The position numbers and the translations under genes are program-made. Positions 37,548 through 47,130 of a stretch of 64,000 nucleotides of DNA are shown piece by piece (the first letter of the stretch is position 1; the number at the start of each line of letters is the position of its first letter). Origin of the DNA: Malachius bipustulatus (lineage: Eukaryota > Arthropoda > Insecta > Coleoptera > Melyridae); the NCBI GenBank assembly GCA_910589415.1, contig OU342634.1, positions 40,850,723-40,914,722 of the forward strand, read 5' to 3'. A model generated the notes under the pieces. It saw only the letters and a list, made by a program, of their open reading frames with translations. It searched no databases and was not told the DNA's origin.

Positions 37548-38526
37548 ACATCATTCCTTGTCACTTATAATACAGCCTCCGATGAAGGGCCGAAGGAAGG
37601 AATGGGAAATCTATATTATTAAGCTTGCTTTCCGATAAAACACTGCTAACGTCATTACATCTATCATCTGTCTGTTATTAAATAATAAGTCGTCGTTCAT
37701 GATCGAGCACCAGCACTGGCACCGGCACCACCACCATCACCAACATTATTTACATTTGCTAGATTAATGTAAATGTAAAATGTAGTCAGCGATTATCGTT
37801 GAAAAGACTTCTTGAGGGATAATCGATGACAAGATAAGTAAATGTTTTCTTAGTAAATGTATTATAAATATTGACTCTTCAATTTTGATGTATTTGCTTA
37901 CAAGTATAAGGATAATTACCCATTACGGAGGAGAGACAATGGGCTCTGGAGAGAATAGAAAACTCTAACCGGATTTATTATGTTTCCAGGGATCACTGAG
38001 AGGAATTTTTCCAGGAAAGTGTGTTCTTAACCCCGGGCGATGTCAGTAAATCATATCCCAAGTAGCAATAAAGGAACTCTTCGCTTATACACTGCACTGC
38101 CTTGATGCGATGATAAGAGGGACGGAATCCTCGTCATTATTCTAAACGTTTTATAATAAATGTGGATTGGATATTCTTGAATTATTATTGGATATGTGAA
38201 TTCCCCTTTTAAAACCATTCTCTGCGAAATCGCTCAGGTTATGAAAAAATGTATTAGAAACACGTTACCAGGCTGAGTTGTGACAACCCTCCCTGGAACT
38301 GCCATCTTGTAACATTTCTCGATGTGAAAGCCGCTTTCAATAAGGCCAAGGAAACTCATAAATCCTGGTCACAGTCAGTTATATCTCAATTTCAATTATT
38401 TCCAGACCGCTGGTTTATGTTTATCACCCTGTATCATTGTTCCACCAATTATGACTCTGCAATGACAATGACGTTTATTTCTAGTTGGAGAGCCGTAGAC
38501 AATACCTTCCACAGGTGTAGCAAGAT
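37548..38526. other. Gene-free stretch
   Basis: Contains a small ACC/CACCAG-rich patch at 37707-37745 and an isolated CACCCTGTAT MITE end at about 38424. No gene is seen. Confidence 0.35.
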
Positions 38527-38665
38527 TTTAGTGTATTTTTTAACAAAAAATACACTATTGAGGACGACATCACTTTGCGAAAATCACCCAAACTCATCAA
38601 ATGTCCATCGATCATGACCCCCAGATCACGAAAAAGTAGTTTTCCAAAATTCACCTGCCCACGAT

Positions 38666-38714
38666 ATATATATATATATATTTATATATTTATATATATA
38701 TATATTTATATATT
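38666..38714. repeat. (TA)n-rich microsatellite
   Basis: Alternating TATATA/TTTATA run, the counterpart of the one at 3527-3571 in the inverted repeat copy. Confidence 0.85.
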
Positions 38715-39615
38715 TCTCCAAAATCGCGAAATTTCGATTTTAAAAACGCTCCTGTGGCTTTATCTTTCAAGATTAGTGAACGAAATTTTGGATTCTTGTA
38801 AAGCTGAGGAATGACTTTAGATTTTCGTTGAAAAACTTTCCAAAAGTCCCATCACTTCTACAGGGTGTCCCTTCAAAATTCCATGAACCCGGTTTTTGTC
38901 ATCTCATTTCAGGTCGCAGTTTTGAATCTAGGAGGCTGAAATTTTTGTGGGAGTAAGATATCCACAAGGAGTGGTCTGGTATTGCACTTGAGCAAAATCG
39001 GCCGAGCCGTTTCAAAATGGCGGCTATTTTAATTTTTTGGAAAATTGACTATTTTTGAATCCCTGTATGAGCAAGATGGCAAAAAAACTTTGAAATAAAA
39101 TTAACAGGATTTGAAGAAAATTATTGGAAATTTGAGTTAATGCAATAAAATTAGCATATTTTCCATTAATAAGCCAGTGTCGTGGGTAGGAAAAAGGGTG
39201 AAAATGTGTCAATTCTATAACCGTTTATGAGTCCATTTTTGAAGAAGTTGAACCGAAATTTTCAATTTTTTTTTGCTTTAACATATAATTTGATGTCTTA
39301 GCTTCAATTCGCCTCGATTAATGTAGCACTTTAAACGAAAAACAAAAAAGTTTTTCGCTTGTGCAAAATTAGCTTGCACTTATTAAATCGATGAAATGGT
39401 TCGCAATTTCTTTTTTATTTTTTTCCACATTCAATTATGAATGGTTCTGAAAATTAGAAGAGCAAACGCAACAACAATTAAATCACCTACATGCAGGTGA
39501 AAAAAGTATTCAAATTGGTTTTTTAATAACAAAGATACGACCAGTTTAAAAGTGAGGTGTAGGTACCTGACGTACTACATAATTATATCTACCCGATCAT
39601 CGCTACAATCTTGAA

Positions 39616-39700
39616 ACCCACCTTGGCGAAGTTAGTTAGGCAAGGGTCCTAGAAAACTGTTGGTGCTGGTTCGAAACCACGAGAGGGTCATTCTTTTTTT
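39616..39700 (+). other. tRNA-like segment (SINE head or tRNA pseudogene)
   Basis: The A-box-like TGGCGAAGTTAGTTAGG (39624-39640) is followed 27 bases later by a good B box GGTTCGAAACC (39668-39678), and then a T-run of 11 (about 39694) that could end Pol III transcription. The acceptor stem does not pair, so it is not a functional tRNA. A tRNA-derived SINE remnant inserted in the dispersed repeat is likely. Confidence 0.5.
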
Positions 39701-41551
39701 TTTTGGTAGGTAGGTGATTTTCCCCCAAAAAAAATCGGATTATTTTTCCATTATATTCATTATAAAAAAAAATAGGAAGAAAATATTTATTATTTTTACA
39801 TGATGTTTATTTCTCTAAAATTTTAAAAATGCTTCTGTAGGTTAATTTTTCAAGATCAATGAACGAAATTTTTTACTTTTGTGAAACTTAGGGATGACGT
39901 TTGATTAAAAAAAAAAAACATTTTTCTAGAATTGTCTCTCCAAATTTCAAAAAAAAAAAAACGGGTATGAGGCACGGTTTCTGGTCGCAGTTTTCAATCC
40001 TGGAGGCTGAAATTTTTTTGGTAGTAAGATAACTGCAAGTAGTCGTCTGGTACTGCATTTGAGTTAAATCAGAAGAGCCGTTCCAAAATGGCGGCCTTTT
40101 CAATTTTAGGAAAAATTGATGGATTTTGAACCCCTAATAAATAAGCCAGTTGGAAAAAATCTTTTAAACGAAATTAACATTATTGGAAGAAAATTATTTG
40201 AAATTTGAGTTATAAAATATTGAGTTAAAATATTGCAATAAAATTTGCAATATTTTTATTATTAAAGCCAGTGACGTGGGTAGGAAAAAAAATTTCTGTA
40301 ACCGGTTATGAACATATTTTTGAAGGAATTGAACGAAAATTTTTCCACTAGACAACTATATTCTAATAACCCTTAACTATGAAAAATTTCAAGAAGCAAA
40401 TAAGAAAAATGGCGGAGATATTAGAATATTTTTACATAGCTTGTAATTTGTTTCAAACTTCAAGATAGTGTAAAAAAATTGCATTTTTAAATTAAAAAAT
40501 ATATTATATAATAAACATTATTTACACTCCAAAACTTAGTTTGCACTCATTACACTATTTTACTTTTGTGAAACTTAGGGATGACGTTTGATTTTCACAA
40601 AAAAACATTTACCTAAAATTGCGCTACTTTTACAACATGTCTCTCCAAATTTCAAAAAAAAAAAAAAAAACGGGTATGAGGCACGGTTTCTGGTCGCTGT
40701 TTTCAATCTAGGAGGCTGAAATTTTTTTGGTAGTAAGATAACTGCAAGTAGTCGTATGGTACTGCATTTGAGTTAAATCAGAAGAGCCGTTCCAAAATGG
40801 CGGCCTTTTCAATTTTAGGAAAAATTGATAGATTTTGAACCTCTAAATAAGCCAGTTAGAAACAAAAACGTTTAAACGAAATTAACATTACTGGAAGAAA
40901 ATTATTTGAAATTTGAGTTATAAAATATTGAGTTAAAATATTGCAATAAAATTTGCAATATTTTTATTATTAAGCCAGTGGCGTGGGTAGGAAAAGGGAA
41001 AAAGGGCTAAATTTCTATAACTGTTTATGAACATATTTTTGAAGGAATTGAACGAAAATTTTTCCAGTAGACAACTATACTAATAAACTTCAAAATTCAA
41101 AGATTTCAAGAAGGAAATAATAAAAATGGCGGAGATATTAGAATATTTTTACATATTATGTTTATTCCTCTAAAATTTAAAATTTTCGGTTTTCAAAGCT
41201 CCCCTTTCACTTTTTCCGTTCTATAAAAGGTAGTCTAAAAAATAGTATTTTTTAAGTAAAGTTAGCCAGTGGCGGGCATAGGAAATGGGCCAAAATTGTT
41301 CAATTTTGCCAATGATTTTTTTTGTTTTGTTAAATTTAAAAATTCATTCTAAGGCATGCACGGTTTAAAACGAAATGAAATGCAATTGTCAGTAAGCCAC
41401 TACGCGAATATCACCTGACTATGTAAAATTTCAGAAAGCCAATTTAACAAGCGGTGAAAATCAGAATTGAATCGCATAAAAATACACTATTTCTGCGATT
41501 GATGCGCAAGAAGGTTTTTTAAATTGGTCCAGTAAGTTTATTTGAAACTCC

Positions 41552-42000
41552 TGTCACATACTGTATATAGCTCTATAAAATATAAAATGCTAACGCACTT
41601 TAAAAATGCTAACGCAGTATAAAAATGCTAACACAGTAGTTTGAATGACTCGTAATACCTAATGCGATGATGAAAAAGTAAAGAAGGCAAGACAGAATTG
41701 ATTGATGAGTGAAGCAAGTTAGAAGGCAACGAGGCGAGTGAGTGATAAAAGGTATCTAGTGACATTTCCCTTGAGCTGACCCTTGAGCACCCCTGAGGCA
41801 AGATAGACCCTGAGCAGCATGAGAATAAAGTAAGTACCCATTGTAATTGATTTCTGTAGACTGAACTTATATTTTATTTCCATTTTGTAAACCCCCTGAG
41901 ACCATTTGTTAGTAATAAACCTGTATTGTTATAAAAAGATCTTGTCCATTTTCCCTTCTACGAAGTCCCTGAAGCTCGCTCTCTAAAGAGAGATGCGACA
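41552..42000 (+). mobile_element. Solo LTR, family 2, with CTCC target duplication
   Basis: The termini TGTCACATACTG and GATGCGACA are near-complementary (TGTCRCA/TGCGACA). They are flanked by an exact CTCC on both sides (41548-41551, 42001-42004). TATATAG/TATAAAATAT words lie near the start (41563-41585), followed by small tandem words (AAATGCTAACGCA, 41585-41635). AATAAA occurs at about 41825 and 41912. The length of 449 bases and the 4-base duplication fit a Gypsy-type LTR. The sequence is unrelated to family 1, and no internal region adjoins it. Confidence 0.8.
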
Positions 42001-42139
42001 CTCCTTTGACTTGTAAAGATCGGGAGGCAATCCTTGTGCTCCCAAATGGCACTATCAAAATGATAACAGCAATATTATCGACATATTAGTTACACCTTGT
42101 CAATAATATTGTTTTTTCTGAGACTGGTCATATGACATT

Positions 42140-42345
42140 TTATCACGCGTGGCAGGTATAAAAATGCCTCTTTATATGAACTGCCTTTTATCGGGGAAAA
42201 AGTAACTTAGCAGGGGAAAAAATGAGTATTTTGTTCCCCGAAATGGCGGCTTGGGTATAGCTACTATTAACACTCAGATGTCAATGAATTTATATCCAAA
42301 ACGTACACGAAAGTTACACATTATTATCCTTAATGTACAAATGCC
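42140..42345. repeat. Segment shared with intron 4 of ENT copy 3
   Basis: About 200 bases match 62605-62790 in the same orientation, through AATGCCTC, GGGGAA, CCCCGAAATG and the word GCTACTATTAACACTCAGAT. The match includes a CGGGGAA/TTCCCCG hairpin. Here it lies 3' of ENT copy 1; in copy 3 it lies inside intron 4. It is either a small mobile element or a remnant of a lost fourth ENT copy. Confidence 0.7.
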
Positions 42346-42503
42346 AATTATTAAATCAATATTGATTACTTTTGACTTCAAAGTCGTCAAGAATTGGGGT
42401 CGTCAACTTGAGGAAACAAGATCTTTTGACGGCTTTTTTTTTTGACACACCCCCAAGATATAAGATTTATATAAAAACTACAAAGTATGAAAAATTCGTA
42501 TAT

Positions 42504-44878
42504 TTAAAGAGAGTTTATCATTACCTCATTTACATATGACACCGCAAGCAGGCCCACATTCTGACAGAAAAGATTTATTATATTCGCCAAGTACTGCTCA
42601 TCTGATTCGCACATCCTGTATAAAAAAAAACTCATGTGATATAAAATTGCGTAATATCAGACCCCAAAAATCTAATAAATCAATTTTTGAGCAAAATTGT
42701 TTTGACCAAAACCAAACCTTACCGAGGTATGAGCAGGGTGATCGAAGTGTTAAGGAAAACGTCAAGAATTGAAAAGAGTATCATGAAAATTATGAAATAA
42801 TAATCCTTGTCGAATATAACTGGGAGATGGTGTCTTGGTTGCGCGTTGCAGAACATCAGAAGTGGGACTATGCAAGCCCGTACAATACACAGGACGAACA
42901 AGACGAACTGATTTTTCACCTGGAATTGCACATATAGCAGAAGCATAGCATAACAGAAACTATAAAATAGAACATCTTCAACTATATCTTACCTGTTTAA
43001 AACAGAGGATAATAAAACGTGTTATCACAGAAACGGCTGATGTTAATAGATAAACTACTACTGGAGTGAATAGCACATCTAAAAAAACACATTATCTTTA
43101 TGATTGTATGGTATAAGTAATTGTATTTAAGATTGCATGATTACTACAAGAAACTAATCTTAATGCTGGTACAAAGGTCAACAGTAGTCCTCGATTCTGT
43201 CAAGCTTCATACTAATTTCCAGTAGTCATAGTTTGGGTTTCCTGAAGGCAACTAGTTACCACGTGCTTTACATAGTAAAATATATACCCCTCACCCTTAT
43301 CCCTTCAAATAATCCAATTTTTAGGTATATATCTAATAGGTCGTAGTCCCTAATCATTACATTGCAAAACAATGTCCTCTTCAGTTAGTACAAAGCATGA
43401 ATCTCATTCTGCCGCAATAAAGTGTGAACAGCGATTGTTACTCTACCATTTTATCGTCTTACTACTTGTGAAAACTTGGGGAAGAGAATAATCAGCAATG
43501 GTAAACCCTTACCTTTTTAATTTTTATTTTGGGTACTAATAAAAAATAGCTAACTCACCATTCCAATGTAATCCCTTCCCCGCATCCTCCGATACGACCA
43601 AAGAAGTCAAACCAGGTTGCGTGGTCATGGTGACACATATGTTAATAGTAATGGAAATCACCGGGATTTTCACTTTCCACAATACCGTTTTGATCTTAGC
43701 AAAACTGATGTCCGCGGTCTGCTTGGCTTCGATGACAATGCCTATTCTTTGCTTGTAAAAAGATGACATGTTGGACACTATTAAATATACTGTGTAACTT
43801 AGAGCTATGAAAGTGGTTGCAAAGCTGAAATAAATAACTGCTGATATTTCGGGCGTTGTGCCTATTTCGATTGACAAGATCTGGATGATTGCTGCCAAGA
43901 GGTTACTTGTCGCATTTCCTGCTTCAATAAATGCTAGATACTTCGGCGGGAACTTCGCTGTTAGTTCTAGCAATAAGGTGTAGAGTAGAAAACTTATTAC
44001 TGGAAACAAATAATGTTGACTCCTGAAAAATTTGAATACTAATATATTAAAGAAGGGAACAAGGTAGGGAGCCAAGAGGGAAAAACTTCCATACAAAACG
44101 GGATAACTTGGGTAACTTGGAGTGCTACTAATAACAATCTGTAGGCATGCCTTAAAAAGCTGAGCAAGTTTAAATGTTCTAATAAAGTATTCCTCAAGCA
44201 TATCAACAAGAACCCCCCCCCCCCTATCCAATAGGGGTAAGTTTGAGGGGTTCAGCTCTTATCGACATTATTAAAATCATTACAAGACAAGGTTCTTAAT
44301 GTCCTTTTGATTTTAATAAGTAGACGAATAAACAAAAACTTACTACTTAGTAATCCTAGAGACGAGAGTGAGATACCATAGAAGATATCCTGCCCTAAAA
44401 TTAAAAGAATTACTCGGCGATAACTCGTCGTAATCATTTGCTTACATGGATGCGTATCAACATTAACCATTGCGAGCGTAAAGATCGTGATTCCTCCAGT
44501 GAAAAAGTAGATTATCATCAATCTTACATTAATTGAGATGAATTTTGATATATAAATCATCAAAGGAATAACGACCCCAGTGCCTTCCATGATGGACATA
44601 CAAGTCGCGAAGAAGTGGCTCTGGTAGTAGTTCTTCGTGTTAACGTCATACACACTCGAAGCATCTTGGAATTTGTGCATCCAGTACTGAAAGTCTCTGG
44701 ATAATAGGTTTATATGTCAATTAGTCATACTCACATCAGAAGCTGTTGTGATGAATGTCGAAGGAAGCCATAGTAAACAAGCTATTACGTAGATGAGAAT
44801 ATAACAGGCATAATACTTATCCGATACAACAGGATCATTTTGCTTGGAGTCTCCCTTAATTATTTCCAAAGTTGACAT
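42504..44878 (-). CDS. Equilibrative nucleoside transporter-like protein (SLC29 family), copy 1
   Basis: Multi-pass membrane carrier of the ENT family, expected to move nucleosides or similar solutes down their gradient across a cell membrane. Exons on the minus strand: 44878-44735, 44686-44446, 44394-44344, 43999-43559, 43078-42993, 42919-42723 and 42615-42504. These total 1272 bases, 423 residues, and every junction is GT-AG. Typical ENT segments appear in order: D-K-Y-Y-A-C-Y-I then W-L-P-S-T-F-I-T-T-A-S-D-Y-W in the first membrane span (residues 21-50); W-Q-D-I-F at 129; F-P-P-K-Y-L and the Gly-containing E-A-G-N at about 165; W-K-V-K-I-P at about 261; and the C-terminal P-L-L-M-F-C-N-A-Q-P-R near 338. 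In the D-x-x-x-R motif of the eighth span Asp is Ser (S309) while Arg (R313) is kept. A T-rich acceptor CAG at about 44934 suggests an upstream non-coding exon. The length is slightly below the usual 450 residues. Confidence 0.92.
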
Positions 44879-45020
44879 TTCCTTCGCTCCAAATTTCTTA
44901 ATTATAATTTTTATAATAATTATTGTCGATTATTCTGAAAAAAAAACAAAAATAAAAAGATTACCAACAGCATAATCCGCATCTTGATCTTATTAATGAT
45001 TGTGACTGAGTATAAATCTA

Positions 45021-45791
45021 AAGCCTTGTCCACACCGAAAGCAACATATAGGAACATCTTGTTTATGTTGCTTGTTCCTGGAACTTGTTTCTGAATGTTG
45101 CCAAAAGTTTATTTAAGTTCCTCATTGTTTACGGTTGCAGCAACAAAAGTTCCTATAAGTTGCTTGTTTCCATATTTAGCGGCAAATATCAAAGAAAGTA
45201 TAGAAACATTGGTAAACATTTTTTGTTTCTCAAGGGTATTTTTATCAGTGTGGACACGTTGTTGCTTGTTCGCAAAGCTCGAAACTTGCGTCGTGAAGCC
45301 GTCGCGTATAGTTGCCGAAAACATCAGCTTTTAACTTGACTTTATAGCAGCTTGAGATATAGCAACTCTATTATAATTCGTAACTTCTTTTTGAATTAAA
45401 GGTGAAATTTTGCACAGTAACCATTCCAAATCAGTACTACTCATACGACAATTTTTTTTTTAAATATCGATTATCGATACATCATCTTCCTTTAATGAAC
45501 TTAAAAGGCGTATGACACCATGTGACTTTCTGTCTAAAAGACTTTTAGTCTAGTCCAACATTTACTGCTGCCTGTAAATCTTCTTCGTCGTACCATATTG
45601 TTTAGAAACATACACTGGTGTAGACACAACGTTTCCTGTTGCAGCAACACAACGAAACATTCACAAAACTGAATTATCTTGGTATGGCAGAATGTTTACG
45701 GAACTTTTGCTGTTGTTTCTGTTTCCATAAACAGGTTGCGGCAACCAGCAACAAAATGTTCCTCTGTGTTTCTTTGGTGTGGACAAGGCTT
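45021..45791. mobile_element. Inverted-repeat element upstream of ENT copy 1
   Basis: The ends AAGCCTTGTCCACACC and GGTGTGGACAAGGCTT are exact complements. Similarity continues inwards through GGAACAT and GTTGC-type words. The inside is rich in GTTGC(A/C)GCAAC motifs (for example 45134 and 45739). No clear target duplication is visible and no transposase is encoded. It lies about 140 bases upstream of the ENT copy 1 start codon, so it may affect that promoter. A TATCGAT-rich word lies inside at about 45465-45480. Confidence 0.8.
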
Positions 45792-46259
45792 AAAGACAAT
45801 GCGCTTGAACAAAAACTTGATAAGATATACCTTATCATGCTATTTAATTAATTATGATTATAATAACTAAGCTAATGATTGATCCGTTGATCTATAACTG
45901 CATTAATTTATTATAATCTAATTACAATAATTATTGATTGCTGCGGACTCAGAAAATATCATAAATTGTATGATAATACCTCACATTTGTTAAAAAATCA
46001 ACCTCAGCAACAGGTGCTGTATTATCAAACTAGACCACAGGGACGTGTCGTCTGTCGGTATCAAGTTGTTAAAGCACGTGTACGCCAAGGTAAAATCCGG
46101 AGTCTTTTATTTTGAGAACTAATTGATATGAGTCATGTCACTACAGTGAAATAAATAATCTTAATCAGCACTTCAAAAATTATTATGTTCAGTAATTTCA
46201 ACAGTGTTGTCGCACGAAGTTATATAGGCGTTGAGAATCTAATCTGGGATCGATTTTTA

Positions 46260-46306
46260 CTAAGATGCAGCTAAGATGCAGCTAAAATGCAGCTAAAATG
46301 CAACTA
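46260..46306. repeat. 11-base tandem repeat, about four units
   Basis: Units of TAAGATGCAGC, TAAGATGCAGC, TAAAATGCAGC and TAAAATGCAAC follow one another directly. Confidence 0.85.
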
Positions 46307-46379
46307 GGACCAACCGATAATTTTGGAGAAATGAATATCATAAAATTACCACTAGCATCTGTACCGCGGTCAAGAAGAT

Positions 46380-46600
46380 TTGCTCAAGATCGAAAATGAA
46401 AAAGGATAACAAAATACATTCTGACACACAAAAACTTTATGGAGAAAAGAAGAAGAACCCCCAGAGATACGCCACAATACCAAGCACGAATGAATAAAAT
46501 AATTCATAGAGAAGTGAGAAAATACGTTCGAGCTAATAATACCAAAACTATAATGCAATTGAGGACAATGCAAATATTCGGGTTTTAAAGTCAAAACCCT
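46380..46600 (+). pseudogene. LINE ORF2 linker fragment
   Basis: The plus strand encodes pieces with the style of the region between endonuclease and RT of Jockey-like LINEs: K-G-N-K-I-H-S-D-T-Q-K-L-Y-G, then after stops R-E-V-R-K-Y-V-R-A-N-N-T-K-T-I. It is short and contains stop codons. Assigned by resemblance of word pattern only. Confidence 0.45.
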
Positions 46601-47130
46601 CATGAGCCTACCGCTGCAAAGTCACCACTACACTTCTGATTATTTCAAATATCTCAGGAAATTTCCCATAGATACAATATTAAGCCTTCATGAATGTTAT
46701 TCTAAAAATTTATAAAAGCCGTTTACATAAAACTGCAGGTTTTAAATTTTTTCTGGCTGCTATTTGAGGGTCAAATAAAAATATTCAGGATGGTAAACCC
46801 ATTGATTTTTCTGTATTATTATCTTATTTATTGTTATTCAGGGGCTTATGATATGCGATAGGTAAAATTTATAATATAAAAATAAATGTAGATAAGTTTA
46901 CATACTATATTAAAAAAAATTGCTCCATCGGCTACTTTGAATGGATCTAGGAATTAATATGAGTAGGGTCATATACCTATGGGCTCTCAAAGGCGCTAGA
47001 GATTTCAAGTAATTCTAATCAGAGCTACCCTTAAAGAATTGAGTCGATATAATTAGAATTATTTATTATAAAATATAGCTATACAACTAACTAAATTAAA
47101 AATCCTTAACAAATATAATAAATAAATATT

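Larger units (their letters stand above)
38527..41520 (-). repeat. Dispersed repeat, copy 2 (inverted relative to 1377-3713)
   Basis: Starts with the palindrome TAGTGTATTTTTT-AAC-AAAAAATACACTA at about 38532 and ends at the reverse complement of AACCTTCTTGCGCATC at about 41515. It lacks the TTAA-flanked insertion of copy 1. Instead it has a tandem duplication of about 0.7 kb: 39874-40445 and 40561-41157 are nearly identical (the word CGGGTATGAGGCACGG recurs 709 bases apart). No protein is encoded. Confidence 0.75.
45792..47130. other. Spacer between ENT copies 1 and 2
   Basis: Holds an 11-base tandem array and a LINE fragment (given separately). AATAAATAAT on the minus strand near 47061-47070 could be the poly(A) signal of ENT copy 2, about 65 bases past its stop. 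Otherwise nothing is recognised. Confidence 0.5.

Noticed and set aside
43536..44231. Single long minus-strand frame starting with M-D-R-G-G-G as one gene
   Set aside because: Its first 77 codons are intron 3 of ENT copy 1 read through; alignment with copies 2 and 3 places the acceptor at 44000.
45085..45870. Several overlapping frames of 60-84 codons
   Set aside because: All lie in the inverted-repeat element with GTTGC-rich words and mirror one another through its symmetry.
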